DNA of 64,000 bases. Source: Corynebacterium yonathiae. GTDB lineage: Bacteria; Actinomycetota; Actinomycetes; Mycobacteriales; Mycobacteriaceae. The stretch spans positions 48,450-112,449 of the forward strand of contig NZ_JAKMUZ010000007.1 of the NCBI RefSeq assembly GCF_027570195.1. The letters run 5' to 3'. This document shows positions 34,059-43,209 of the stretch, in pieces (position 1 is the stretch's first letter; every line of letters begins with the position of its first letter). The notes under the pieces are model-generated. The model was given only the letters and a program-made list of their open reading frames with translations. It did not search any database and was not told where the DNA came from. The translations under genes were made by a program, and so were the position numbers.

Positions 34059-34508
34059 ATGACTACTTTCCTTGTATTCCTCCACGTGGCCGCAGCTGTT
34101 CTCTTAATCGGTCCAGTCTGCGTATCTACCTCCAGCTTCCAGACTCAGATGGCAAAGGTAGCACAAGGTGAGCACGCAGCACTAGGCTCCGCCCGCGTTC
34201 TGCATAACATCACCAATACCTACGGCTACATCTCCGCTATCGTGCCTATCCTCGGACTCGGCGTATTTCTCTCCGATATCAGCGCCTACAAGTCCCAGGT
34301 AAACTTCCACATCGCCATCCTGGTTGCCATCATCGCGTGGTGCTTGCTCTTCTTCGTCATCATTCCTAAGCAGAAGAAGGCAATGGCCTCCCTTGAGTCC
34401 AACGAAACCTTCGACTACGCGGCGGCAAAGAAGCCGCTGTCCGCGTTCGGTGGCGTATTTAACCTCCTATGGATCATTTGCTTGATCCTGATGTACGTGA
34501 ACTTCTAA
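34059..34508 (+). CDS. Integral membrane protein of unknown function
   Basis: The 149-residue protein has four predicted membrane segments (about 3-24, 49-70, 85-107 and 128-148) and resembles DUF2269-type membrane proteins of Corynebacterium in its pattern HVAAAVLLIGPVCVSTSSF. No functional motif is seen. It stands alone with a strong terminator immediately after it. A GGGTTCTT stretch precedes the ATG as weak ribosome-binding site. Confidence 0.75.
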   Translation: MTTFLVFLHVAAAVLLIGPVCVSTSSFQTQMAKVAQGEHAALGSARVLHNITNTYGYISAIVPILGLGVFLSDISAYKSQVNFHIAILVAIIAWCLLFFVIIPKQKKAMASLESNETFDYAAAKKPLSAFGGVFNLLWIICLILMYVNF

Positions 34509-34528
34509 TTGGTCTTCCAGAAGGCCAT

Positions 34529-35755
34529 CTACTCTTCCGGGACAGCTTCTTCGCTGTCCCGTTTCTCGTTTTCCAGCTCTTCTTTCAATCTCTGTGCACC
34601 TTCGTGCGCATTGTGCCGACGCCGCTGTGTCGCCTGCGCCACCGTCTGCGCCCACCTCCGATTTTTCGCTGCGAGTGGCCCGCTAGCTTCGTCATAGACC
34701 CACGTGGAATCTTCAAAGAGCCAAACTATGTCCCCACTAATCGGATCCTTTATATAAAACGCCCGCCCATCAGTCTTGATGTTGTGGTGATGTTGGCATA
34801 GGCACGAAAGATTTGCCGCCGCTGTAGGCCCTCCATCTGCAAAGTCGTGTCGATGATCCATCTGGGAAGCCATCGCCGGTCGTGTGCAGCCGGGCCATCG
34901 GCAGGTTCCATCGAGGCCCTCCACAAAGGCACGGATATGGGGCGGCGTTACGTAGTTTCCGCTTTCATCCTGTGCTGCCTTTTCCATATCGCGGACGGTT
35001 GTCGCCCGTGATTGCATGTCGTCGGCAACCTCTGGCGAGACCCAACCCAAACTTTGGACGAAGGCTGGCGCATCAGGAAGATCGCAGCGATACATATTGA
35101 GCACTACCTTCGCCTTGGCTTCAGCCTCGCCGGTAAGCAAGGCAACTGCCGCTTGGGCCAAGGAAATGTCCTTCTCCGTAGCCACGCTGCGGATATTTCG
35201 ATCAATGATTTCGGCGGTTTCTAGGCCCACGTCGAGACATACTGCGGCCCACTCCCCGCCTGTGGGCTCGAGGTTATAGGACTCCTTACGGCGTGGATCG
35301 CGCGCGGCGATAGTGGGGTCGAGGCGGACAATAAGCTCCCGCAACTTGCGCCGCAGGTTGCGATGGGAAGGCAATTTCTGGTTGGGGCGTTTGGGGGTGA
35401 GGTAGGCGGTTAATTCGGCGTCGATAAGCTGTCGTTGTTCGGCGTCAATCTCCCCTAGCTTGGAGAGGGTCTGGTCGATAGTTATTAAGCGATCTAAATC
35501 TAAGTGGTAAAGCTCTTCTTGCCGCGCTTCAAGGTGTGGTAGCTCCTTTAAGCGCTCAAAGGCGAAGATAATATTTCGAATTCGAGACTGCCGCGTACCG
35601 GTAAGGTCCGACAGAGATTGGCTAATGAGTTCGATATCCTCATCCGGATCTGGATGCAGATGCCTCCATAACAAGTATTCGGACTTGCGTATGGTTGTAG
35701 CTGCTCGTGAGGTTGAATTTTGTGGATTGGTATTGGCAAAGTAGGGCGCATTCAT
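34529..35755 (-). CDS. HNH endonuclease with DUF222 domain (13E12-type)
   Basis: The 408-residue protein has a DUF222 N-terminal region and a C-terminal HNH nuclease motif: CRWPGC, DHRHDFADGGPTAAANLSCLCQHHH (in pieces, near residues 305-340). Such proteins are repeated in actinobacterial genomes (13E12 family) and are often linked to mobile introns or defence, though their roles are uncertain. The ATG at 35755 is chosen over an upstream in-frame start because it has a GGGGAAG site and a TATACT -10 lies about 55 bases upstream. The 3-prime end carries a terminator for the convergent gene. Confidence 0.85.
   Translation of the reverse strand: MNAPYFANTNPQNSTSRAATTIRKSEYLLWRHLHPDPDEDIELISQSLSDLTGTRQSRIRNIIFAFERLKELPHLEARQEELYHLDLDRLITIDQTLSKLGEIDAEQRQLIDAELTAYLTPKRPNQKLPSHRNLRRKLRELIVRLDPTIAARDPRRKESYNLEPTGGEWAAVCLDVGLETAEIIDRNIRSVATEKDISLAQAAVALLTGEAEAKAKVVLNMYRCDLPDAPAFVQSLGWVSPEVADDMQSRATTVRDMEKAAQDESGNYVTPPHIRAFVEGLDGTCRWPGCTRPAMASQMDHRHDFADGGPTAAANLSCLCQHHHNIKTDGRAFYIKDPISGDIVWLFEDSTWVYDEASGPLAAKNRRWAQTVAQATQRRRHNAHEGAQRLKEELENEKRDSEEAVPEE
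34538..34572 (+). terminator. Intrinsic terminator of the 149-residue membrane protein gene
   Basis: CGGGACAGC (34538-34546) pairs with GCTGTCCCG (34553-34561) around TTCTTC, followed by the T-rich stretch TTTCTCGTTTT. It lies inside the 3-prime end of the convergent HNH gene, so the coding sequence there doubles as a terminator. Confidence 0.8.
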
Positions 35756-35866
35756 AGACTTCCCCCGCAGAAGTTTCCCTAGAACATATTTGCGTTTTAG
35801 TATACAAAATCGCCCCGACACGCTACCCCCGTTTATAGTAAAACTGCTGGTCACGGGGCACGAAAA

Positions 35867-35890
35867 AATGGGCCTCCGAAGAGGCCCATT
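35867..35890 (-). terminator. Terminator of the DEAD-box helicase gene
   Basis: AATGGGCCTC (35867-35876) pairs perfectly with GAGGCCCATT (35881-35890) around CGAA; on the minus strand the stem is followed by a T run (AAAAAA at 35863-35868 on plus). It lies 11 bases past the helicase stop. Confidence 0.9.
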
Positions 35891-35901
35891 GAATCGAAAA
35901 G

Positions 35902-37761
35902 TTAGTCGCGCCAGCGTCCACCGCGCTTGCGTCCGCTGCCGTGGTCACGGCGTGGCGGGCGGCCGGTGTCCTTTTGAATGTTGATTAGCTGGCCGGAAAT
36001 GCGGGTATCCTTCAGCCGGTCCAGAACTGCCGGATCAAGGTTCTTTGGCAGGTCAACCAAGGTATGCCCCACAGCGATGGTGATGCGACCAAAGTCCTTG
36101 GCGGACAAGCCACCCTCATTGGCAATGGCACCCACGATGGCTCCTGGGCGCACATTTTGCCGCTTGCCGACGTCCAGTCGGTACGTCTCAAAGTCACCAT
36201 CCGGCCGCTTAGGTCCACGGCCCTTGCCGCCGCCCTTGAAGTCGCGGTCGCGCTTGCGATCGTCACGACGGTCTCGCTTCGGCTTCGGAAGTGGTTTGTC
36301 TTCCATTAGGAAGTTCTTGCCGCCTTGCAACATGACGGCGAGGGCAGCGGCGATGTCGTCCATGGCCGCGTTGTTGTCCTCGGAGTACTTGCGTACCAAG
36401 GAGCGGAAGAAGTCCGCCTGCTTATTGTCCATGGAGTTGCTAATGGACTGCGCAAACTTTTCCTTACGCTTCTCATTGACCTCGTCAACAGACGGCAGAT
36501 CCATCTCTTCCAATCGGGCGTTGGTCACGCGCTCGATGGAACGCAGCATGCGCCGCTCGCGGGGAGTGACGAATAGGATGGCTTCGCCGGATCTGCCAGC
36601 ACGGCCGGTACGGCCGATGCGGTGAACATAAGACTCGGTATCGTTCGGGATATCGAAGTTGACCACATGGGTAATGCGCTCGACATCCAGGCCGCGGGCG
36701 GCGACGTCGGTAGCCACGAGGATGTCTAGGCGGCCGTCCTTAAGCTGATCGACGGTACGCTCGCGCTGCGCCTGCGCGATATCACCATTGATGGCGGCGG
36801 CGCTGAAACCGCGGTCACGCAGGGTTTCGGCTACCTCCTCGGTCTCGTGCTTGGTGCGGCAAAAGACGATGATGGCGTCATAATTAATGACCTCAAGGAT
36901 GCGGGTGAAGGCATCCATCTTCGCGCGATGCGGGATGAGGAGGAAGCGCTGCGTGATGTTGTCATTAGTGCGGCGCTCCGACTTCACCGTGACCTCGGCA
37001 GGGTTGTCGAGGTAGCGCTTAGAAAGGCGCCGAATAGCGTTCGGCATGGTGGCCGAGAAAAGCGCCACCTGCTTGCGATCCGGGGTATCCTCCAAGATCC
37101 GCTCAACGTCTTCCTGGAAGCCCATGTTCAGCATCTCATCGGCCTCATCAAGGACGAGGAACTGTAGCTGAGACAGGTCCAGCGAGCCCTTTTCCAAGTG
37201 GTCGATGACACGACCCGGGGTACCCACGATGACCTGTGCACCGCGGCGCAGACCGGATAGCTGAATGCCGTAGGCTTGGCCGCCATAGATAGGCAGCACC
37301 TCGACGCCCTTGAGGGTTTCAGCAAAAGACTGGAAGGAGTCCGCTACCTGCAGGGCCAGCTCACGGGTTGGCGCGAGCACAAGTGCCTGTGGGTGACGGG
37401 CCTTGGCGTCAATTTGCGACAATACAGGCAGCGCGAAGGCAGCGGTTTTGCCGGTACCGGTCTGGGCGAGGCCGACTACGTCGCGGCCTTCCATCAAGAT
37501 CGGGATGGTTTCTTCTTGAATGGGGGACGGCTTGGTAAAGCCTACTTTCGCAACGGCTTCCAGAATCTTGTCTGGCAGGCCAAGATGCGCGAACCCCTGG
37601 GAGTTGTCGTTGGCCGAGTCCTGAGACTCAGCGCCGGTGTCCTCAGAAGTATTCGCAGCCCTGGTGTCCTTGGTGGCACCTTGCGAGTTGTCCTGAGATT
37701 CCGACTTATTAAAATCTTCCGGCTCGTTGACGCCGCCGGTGACGTTATCGGTAATGCTCAT
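35902..37761 (-). CDS. deaD: DEAD-box RNA helicase (DeaD/CsdA type)
   Basis: The 619-residue protein has an acidic, Ser/Asn-rich N-terminus, then the DEAD core: Q motif region GFTKPSPIQ, AQTGTGKT (near residue 102), PTRELA, LDEADEML (near 204), SATMP (near 236), ARGLDVERITHVVNFD and HRIGRTGRAGRSG. The C-terminal third has the DbpA-type RNA-binding domain (GAIVGAIANEGG...) and an Arg/Gly-rich tail GRKRGGRWRD. It unwinds RNA, helping ribosome assembly and cold adaptation. The ATG at 37761 is favoured because the extra upstream 48 residues do not match the family. Confidence 0.92.
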   Translation of the reverse strand: MSITDNVTGGVNEPEDFNKSESQDNSQGATKDTRAANTSEDTGAESQDSANDNSQGFAHLGLPDKILEAVAKVGFTKPSPIQEETIPILMEGRDVVGLAQTGTGKTAAFALPVLSQIDAKARHPQALVLAPTRELALQVADSFQSFAETLKGVEVLPIYGGQAYGIQLSGLRRGAQVIVGTPGRVIDHLEKGSLDLSQLQFLVLDEADEMLNMGFQEDVERILEDTPDRKQVALFSATMPNAIRRLSKRYLDNPAEVTVKSERRTNDNITQRFLLIPHRAKMDAFTRILEVINYDAIIVFCRTKHETEEVAETLRDRGFSAAAINGDIAQAQRERTVDQLKDGRLDILVATDVAARGLDVERITHVVNFDIPNDTESYVHRIGRTGRAGRSGEAILFVTPRERRMLRSIERVTNARLEEMDLPSVDEVNEKRKEKFAQSISNSMDNKQADFFRSLVRKYSEDNNAAMDDIAAALAVMLQGGKNFLMEDKPLPKPKRDRRDDRKRDRDFKGGGKGRGPKRPDGDFETYRLDVGKRQNVRPGAIVGAIANEGGLSAKDFGRITIAVGHTLVDLPKNLDPAVLDRLKDTRISGQLINIQKDTGRPPRRDHGSGRKRGGRWRD

Positions 37762-37903
37762 TGCTTTACCAACCCTACGCGATTGCAGCTCCAAACTCCA
37801 TTGCGCAGCTCCTAGGCCTTTAAAACCCAGATTTCCTGCAATGCTCGAGGCAGTTCGAAAATACTGACACGTGGTGTCAGGTGGCTCTTTTAATGTGCGG
37901 TTC

Positions 37904-38431
37904 ATGACTCATCTACGCCCACGATTCCTCGACGACCAAGCACGTATCCGCGCCAAGAGAAAGTTCCTATCCAGGGTTCAGCACGGAACTAGACCCTCCG
38001 GTAGACCTTTATTTGTCCTCTCTGTCTACGGGCCTGATCTATCCCACTAGGCGCAGTCGCAGGCCGCGGCATGGAGAGTTTGTACATATAACAGACCGGC
38101 GTTTTCACCTAAACCTCATCTTTCGCATAGCTGCGGTGGAGGATAACTTTGATTTTTATGTGGTGGAGTTAGAACCAGTGCGCTTCCACCGCACGGAATA
38201 CGCGGCACGTCCTAAACTCCTTACCGTCGGCAGCGTGGTAGATAACGAAACAACCACCTATTTTCCGTGGAGTTTGATTTCGTACCTCGTGGCAAGTTTG
38301 TGACTTTTAGCGCCATAGATAAGCCCAAGATAGGCCAGCTTTACTCCTGTTTTACTTCACGGCCTCGCCACCCTCTATACCTGCGCATAGAGTCCACGGA
38401 GGACAAAACGGGCTGGTGCGTGCCCAAGTAA
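37904..38431 (+). pseudogene. Probable gene broken by two frame changes
   Basis: Three stretches look coding but lie in different frames. Frame 2 from ATG 37904 gives MTHLRPRFLDDQARI...VYGPDLSH then a stop near 38048. Frame 3 is open to 38303 with GEFVHITDRRFHLNLIFRIAAVEDNFDFYVVELEP and ends after DNETTTYF. Frame 2 then resumes at about 38262 with SVEFDFVPRGKFVTFSAIDKPKIG...GWCVPK, stopping at 38431. Two single-base changes (near 38030-38060 and near 38262) would join them into one protein of about 175 residues. I do not recognise the family. The gene could be a remnant or carry sequencing errors. Confidence 0.5.
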
Positions 38432-38748
38432 GCGAGGTCTACAGCGACTTTGAACACGGAGAGAGAAAAGGTCCGCGAAAGGGCTACGGACCCGACGACC
38501 TCCCCTACCGGCCCCCGGCTAGCACCCGCAATGACGTAGAGGTAGAGCTGGAGCGCTTCCGTCGCCTCTATGCCCCAGAGTCATGGACTGTTAACAGTCC
38601 TCAAGACGAAGAAACCCTCTTTATGGTGGAAGATCCGGATGGTTCACGCGCGGTATTTATTGGCAAGAAGGACGCGTTGCTGCATACGACAAAAGAAAAA
38701 GGCCGCCGGCTATATCAGATAGCGGCGACCTTTCTAGAGGAGCGCTAG
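38416..38748 (+). CDS. Hypothetical protein, 110 residues
   Basis: The product has no motif I recognise; residues 1-45 are polar and positively charged (GERKGPRKGYG), and the C-terminal half looks like a small mixed alpha/beta fold ending TKEKGRRLYQIAATFLEER. It starts with GTG at 38416, overlapping the probable pseudogene's end by 16 bases, and its end overlaps hutI (convergent) by 4 bases. It may be an intact neighbour or a last piece of the same broken gene in a third frame. Confidence 0.5.
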   Translation: MRAQVSEVYSDFEHGERKGPRKGYGPDDLPYRPPASTRNDVEVELERFRRLYAPESWTVNSPQDEETLFMVEDPDGSRAVFIGKKDALLHTTKEKGRRLYQIAATFLEER

Positions 38749-39914
38749 GCTCCGGCGATAAAGGTGCGATAACTCAGCGGCATGCCTGGGCGGTAGGCCA
38801 GATGTACGGCGCTGGGGGCGTCGAGCACGTGCAGGTCGGCGGCAGCACCTTCCACGATGGTGCCCTTGGCGGGGCGACCTTGTGGATCGAGACCATTGCC
38901 CACGTTGTGGCGGCGCAGGGCGGTCGCACCGCCGGTGGTCGCAGCATGGATAGCCTCGTCGACGGAAAGGTACTGCTGAAGGACCGCGGTGGTCACGCAG
39001 TAGTTCATCGAGGAGGTATAGGACGTGCCGGGGTTGAGGTTGGAGGCGATGGCGAGGGTTGCGCCGGCGTCGAGAAGCTTGCGGCCTGGGGCGAGCGGCT
39101 CGCGGGTGGACAGATCGCAAGCCGGCAGCATCGTGGCCACGGTATCGGAATTGGCCAACAGCTCTACGTCCTCGTCGCTCAAATGATTGACGTGGTCTAC
39201 TGAGGCGGCACCCAATTCCACGGCTAGAGCCACGCCCGGGCCCTCGCCCAGCTGGTTGCCATGCACGCGCAGACCAAGGCCCAGCTTCTTACCGGCTTCC
39301 AGTACGCGCCGGGATTGCTCCTCGTTGAAGGCGCCGCGCTCGCAAAAGACATCAATCCACTGCACGTAGGGAGCAACGCCCTCGAGCATGGGTCCAACCA
39401 CTTCGTCGAGGTAGTCTTCCGCATCTGCCCCTGGCGGCACCAAGTGGGCGCCGAGGAACGTCACGTCATCTACGTGGCGGGAAGCGACCTTAGCGGCCTC
39501 TACCTCGGACTCGGTGTTGAGGCCGTAACCCGTCTTGGTCTCGAAGGTGGTGGTGCCTCCGCGGCGGCCGGCGGCCACGCGATCTGCCACCAACTTCTCC
39601 AGCCGGTCGGTGCCAGCCTGGCGGGTGGCGTCCATGGTGACGGCGATGCCGCCTGCTTCGTAGGAGCCGCCGGAGATGCGGGCCTCAAATTCGGCGGAGC
39701 GGTCGCCATCAAAGACCATGTGGGTGTGCGAATCTACCCAGCCGGGCAGGACCGCGCGGCCACCTAGATCCACCTTCTCATCGGCGGCCGGTGCCTCAGC
39801 GGCCGGGCCTATCCAGGAGATGGTGCCGGATTCGGCTACTAGGGCGGCGTCGTTAAGCGTGCCACGCTCGCTGACCGTACGGAGTTCTGAAATGCCGGTA
39901 AAAAGTGTGCTCAT
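38745..39914 (-). CDS. hutI: Imidazolonepropionase
   Basis: The 389-residue amidohydrolase has the metal motif DSHTHMVF (near residue 61), KTGYGL (near 126), GAHLVP, HGNQL (near 216) and DHVNHLS (near 241), and ends with ATLAIASNLNPGTS around residue 295, which holds the catalytic aspartate/asparagine region. It hydrolyses 4-imidazolone-5-propionate to formiminoglutamate, step three of histidine degradation. It starts right after the hutU stop, so hutUI is one operon. Confidence 0.95.
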   Translation of the reverse strand: MSTLFTGISELRTVSERGTLNDAALVAESGTISWIGPAAEAPAADEKVDLGGRAVLPGWVDSHTHMVFDGDRSAEFEARISGGSYEAGGIAVTMDATRQAGTDRLEKLVADRVAAGRRGGTTTFETKTGYGLNTESEVEAAKVASRHVDDVTFLGAHLVPPGADAEDYLDEVVGPMLEGVAPYVQWIDVFCERGAFNEEQSRRVLEAGKKLGLGLRVHGNQLGEGPGVALAVELGAASVDHVNHLSDEDVELLANSDTVATMLPACDLSTREPLAPGRKLLDAGATLAIASNLNPGTSYTSSMNYCVTTAVLQQYLSVDEAIHAATTGGATALRRHNVGNGLDPQGRPAKGTIVEGAAADLHVLDAPSAVHLAYRPGMPLSYRTFIAGA

Positions 39915-41591
39915 CTAGTCCCTTGCCTTGAATTCCATCGGAATACGGACGCCGCGCTCATCGGCGACCTCCTTTGCGCGAGTGTAGCCGGAATCGACGT
40001 GGCGGATAACGCCCATGCCCGGGTCGTTGGTAAGCACCGCACGCAACTTGGCTGCGGCGAGCTCGGTGCCATCCGCAACGGTAACCTGGCCTGCGTGAAT
40101 GGAGCGGCCCATGCCCACGCCACCGCCGTGGTGCAGAGATACCCAAGTAGCACCGGAAGAAACTGCCGTCATGGCGTTGAGCAGCGGCCAGTCAGCTACA
40201 GCGTCAGTGCCATCGAGCATGGCCTCGGTCTCGCGGTATGGGGAGGCCACGGAGCCGGAGTCCAGGTGGTCGCGGCCGATGACGATGGGGGCCTTAATCT
40301 TGCCCTCGCGCACCAAGTCGTTGAAGAGCAGGCCGGCCTTGTGGCGCTCGTTATAGCCCAGCCAGCAAATGCGTGCCGGCAGGCCCTCGAATTCGACGTA
40401 CTCTTCGGCGGCATCGAGCCAGTTGTGCAGGTGCTCGTTGTCTGGGAAAAGTTCCTTGAGCGCTTGGTCGGTAACCTTGATGTCCTCCGGGTCACCGGAA
40501 AGGGCGGCCCAGCGGAACGGGCCGAGGCCCTCGCAGAAGAGCGGGCGGATATAGGCCGGGACGAAGCCTGGGAACTCGAAAGCGCGCTGGTAGCCGGCCT
40601 TACGGGCCTCATCACGAATGGAGTTGCCATAGTCAAAGACCTCGGCGCCTTCATCCTGGAATTCGACCATAGCCTGGACCTGGGCAGCCATGGACTCGCG
40701 GGCTTTCTTGGTAAAGGTGGTCGGATCTGCCTTGGCCTCGTTATGCCAGTCCTCCATGGTGATTTCAGAAGGCAGGTAGGACAAAGGATCGTGGGCCGAG
40801 GTCTGGTCGGTGACGATGTCCACGGTAAATTCCCCGGCGCGCTGGCGGCGCAGAACCTCCGGGAATACCTCGGCGGCGTTGCCTACCAGGCCTACGGACA
40901 GCGGCTTCTTGTTTTCCTTAGCGTCGAGGACCAGCTTGAGCGCCTCATCGAGGTCGGTGACAACCTCGTCCAGGTAACGCTTGTGCTGGCGGCGCTTGAG
41001 GCGGGTCTCGTCCACATCCACGATGAGGCAGGCGCCGCCATTGAGGGTCACAGAAAGCGGCTGTGCGCCGCCCATACCGCCGCAACCGCCGGTCAGAGTG
41101 AAGGTGCCGGCCAGGCTGCCATTGAAGCGCTTTTTAGCCACTGCCGCGAAGGTCTCAAAGGTGCCCTGCAGGATGCCCTGGGTAGCGATGTAGATCCAGG
41201 AGCCGGCCGTCATCTGGCCGTACATCATGAGGCCCTCGTCCTCGAGCTTGCGGAAGTGTTCCCAGTTAGCCCAGTCTCCCACCAGGTTAGAGTTAGCGAT
41301 GAGCACGCGCGGCGCCCACTCGTTGGTCTTCCAGATGCCCACCGGCTTGCCGGACTGCACCAGTAGAGTCTCATCAGATTCGAGGTCCTTGAGGGATTCT
41401 ACGATGGCGTCAAAGGCCTCCCAGCTGCGCGCTGCACGGCCGGTGCCACCATAGACCACGAGGTCTTCGGGGCGCTCAGCAACCTCGGGGTCGAGGTTAT
41501 TCATGAGCATGCGCAGGGGTGCTTCGGTCTGCCAGGACTTAGCGGACAGTTCGGTTCCGCGTGGTGCGCGTACTTCGCGTGGTTGAGACAT
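39915..41591 (-). CDS. hutU: Urocanate hydratase
   Basis: The 558-residue enzyme converts urocanate to imidazolonepropionate using a tightly bound NAD+. Family-typical sequences include [17 protein letters not shown] near residue 49, [23 protein letters not shown] (in pieces, near 126), [16 protein letters not shown] (near 160-180) and [14 protein letters not shown] near 435. The catalytic glycine-rich loop and Cys-containing [10 protein letters not shown] are present. A good AAAGGAAG site precedes the ATG. Confidence 0.96.
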   Translation of the reverse strand: MSQPREVRAPRGTELSAKSWQTEAPLRMLMNNLDPEVAERPEDLVVYGGTGRAARSWEAFDAIVESLKDLESDETLLVQSGKPVGIWKTNEWAPRVLIANSNLVGDWANWEHFRKLEDEGLMMYGQMTAGSWIYIATQGILQGTFETFAAVAKKRFNGSLAGTFTLTGGCGGMGGAQPLSVTLNGGACLIVDVDETRLKRRQHKRYLDEVVTDLDEALKLVLDAKENKKPLSVGLVGNAAEVFPEVLRRQRAGEFTVDIVTDQTSAHDPLSYLPSEITMEDWHNEAKADPTTFTKKARESMAAQVQAMVEFQDEGAEVFDYGNSIRDEARKAGYQRAFEFPGFVPAYIRPLFCEGLGPFRWAALSGDPEDIKVTDQALKELFPDNEHLHNWLDAAEEYVEFEGLPARICWLGYNERHKAGLLFNDLVREGKIKAPIVIGRDHLDSGSVASPYRETEAMLDGTDAVADWPLLNAMTAVSSGATWVSLHHGGGVGMGRSIHAGQVTVADGTELAAAKLRAVLTNDPGMGVIRHVDSGYTRAKEVADERGVRIPMEFKARD

Positions 41592-41732
41592 GGCTTCCTT
41601 TCGTCGTGCTTTTCGACGCCCTCACAAGCCCCTAGGCCGGTGTCCCGGGGCTGTCCCCGAGGACTTGTTCAGCGTCACATGTCATAAAGTACTGTGACGC
41701 AGCTCTGTGTACCATGCCACATGCACCCTAAC

Positions 41733-41750
41733 TGTCTCGTATATGAGACA
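41733..41750. promoter_or_regulatory. Perfect dyad between hutU and the SGNH lipoprotein gene
   Basis: TGTCTC-GTATAT-GAGACA is a perfect 6+6 dyad with a self-complementary-looking centre, 142 bases before hutU and 18 bases before the lipoprotein ATG. It is a candidate operator for the divergent pair, possibly for the IclR-type hut regulator, but its sequence does not match the other hut-locus dyads. Confidence 0.45.
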
Positions 41751-41768
41751 CAGGCAGGATGATCTACG

Positions 41769-42563
41769 ATGGCCTGCATGCGCCGGTTTATCTCCCTCTT
41801 TTCCGTGGCCCTCCTCGCCGCTTGTTCCACCCCCGCCGAGGAGCCACAGCCACCCCACTATGTCGCGCTGGGAGATTCCTATGCGGCCATGGGCTCGACC
41901 ACACTGCCACTGGATCCGCCCAATACCTGCGTGCGCGCACAGGATTCCTACCCCGAGCTGGCGGCCAAGGAAATGGGCGCGGAGCTTAGCAATGTAGCCT
42001 GCCAGGGCGCTAGTACCCTCGACGTACTCTCCTCTGCCGGCGAACACCCCGCCCAGGTTGACGCCTTGCGGGAGGACACCGACCTGGTGAGCCTGTCCAT
42101 CGGCGGCAATGACGCCAGCTTCGTACGCCTTACCCAGTGCGCCACAGACGATATCTGCCAGGCAGAATCCGGTGCGCAAATAGACCTAGAAATTCGCGAT
42201 CTACCCCGCCGACTAGACAAGGTCTACGAGGAGATCCACCGCCGCTCCCCTGACGCGAAAGTCCTAGCTACCGGTTATCTTCCGCTCATTAAGCCCGGCG
42301 AGACCTGCCCCTACATAGAAAAAATCCCGGCCAGTGACCGGGAATGGTTGGCAGGCTCCATCGAGCGCATCAATCAGGCGGTGCGCGAGGCCGCCGAGCG
42401 CAACGGGGCTAGCTACGTGCTTGCCGACGCCGCCCTAGACCACACCGCCTGCTCCCCCTCCCCGTGGGTGGATTTCACGGGCCAGGAAACCAATTCCTTT
42501 CCCATGCACCCCACCCACGCGGGCCAACAGGCCATGGCCGAGGCGCTACGCGCTGCCCTCTAG
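41769..42563 (+). CDS. SGNH/GDSL hydrolase lipoprotein
   Basis: The 264-residue protein has a lipoprotein signal ending LAAC (Cys 19) and the SGNH blocks: GDSYAAM (catalytic serine near residue 37), the block II glycine region, GGND (near 117), and HPTHAGQ (Asp/His block). It should be an outer membrane-side esterase or lipase anchored to the membrane, possibly acting on cell-envelope lipids. It interrupts the hut locus on the opposite strand, and its end overlaps the flavin reductase gene by 18 bases. A TGCATG start at 41778 is possible but AGGA precedes 41769. Confidence 0.88.
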   Translation: MACMRRFISLFSVALLAACSTPAEEPQPPHYVALGDSYAAMGSTTLPLDPPNTCVRAQDSYPELAAKEMGAELSNVACQGASTLDVLSSAGEHPAQVDALREDTDLVSLSIGGNDASFVRLTQCATDDICQAESGAQIDLEIRDLPRRLDKVYEEIHRRSPDAKVLATGYLPLIKPGETCPYIEKIPASDREWLAGSIERINQAVREAAERNGASYVLADAALDHTACSPSPWVDFTGQETNSFPMHPTHAGQQAMAEALRAAL

Positions 42564-43208
42564 CCCGGCACGTGCGGCGTCATCGGAGCCCGGAACGCGC
42601 ATCTCGAATTTTTCAGTGACCACGGTGTAGTCAAAGTAGCCCATGCGCGCGATGGGCTTAATTTTGAGGATGTCGAGTTTGCCCTGAGCATCAATAACGG
42701 ATTCATCTATATGAATGGTTTTCACGTCCGCCACCACGAGATCGATACTGCCCACCTTGGAATTGCCGGGCACGCGCAGCGTGGTTTTGTACTGGCACTC
42801 GAACTTCACCGGGGATTCTTTCACCATGGGAATGCGGTGATTGTCCGCATACTCCTTAGTAACGGAAAGGCGATCCCATTCGCTTTCGCCGTAGGCGAGC
42901 ACTTGGGCAGATTTATTGACTTCCTCGCGCAGATCATAGGTGGCCATATTCCACACAAACCAGCCGGTTTCCTCCGCATTTAGCACCGTGTCCTTGCGGC
43001 GACCATCCGGGTACTGATTGGCCGAAAACATCACCATGGGTGGGTCGAAAGTGAGGTTTTGCCACTGGCTATAGGGCGCGATGTTTTCGCGGCCCTCACC
43101 GTCCACGCTAGAGAGCCATCCAATGGGGCGCGGCACCGTGCTGGCTTTAAAAGGGGAAAACGGCAAGGGGTTGGGCTCAGATTGTGGGTGCCAAGAGATG
43201 GTCGACAT
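42546..43208 (-). CDS. Flavin reductase family protein (FMN-binding split barrel)
   Basis: The 220-residue protein matches the flavin-reductase-like FMN-binding domain: ASTVPRPIGWLSSVDGEGRENIAPYS (in pieces, near residues 20-48) and MVMFSANQYPDGRRKDTVLNAEETGWFVWNMATYDL (in pieces). Such proteins bind FMN and reduce or oxidise small molecules. It starts one base past the hutH stop, so it is probably cotranscribed with hutH; its role in histidine use is unknown. The ATG at 43208 is the only one matching the family start. Confidence 0.85.
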   Translation of the reverse strand: MSTISWHPQSEPNPLPFSPFKASTVPRPIGWLSSVDGEGRENIAPYSQWQNLTFDPPMVMFSANQYPDGRRKDTVLNAEETGWFVWNMATYDLREEVNKSAQVLAYGESEWDRLSVTKEYADNHRIPMVKESPVKFECQYKTTLRVPGNSKVGSIDLVVADVKTIHIDESVIDAQGKLDILKIKPIARMGYFDYTVVTEKFEMRVPGSDDAARAGLEGSA

Positions 43209-43209
43209 A

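Noticed and set aside
39999..41366. 455-codon plus-strand frame opposite hutU
   Set aside because: It mirrors hutU codons, has no recognisable domain, and hutU is unambiguous on the other strand.
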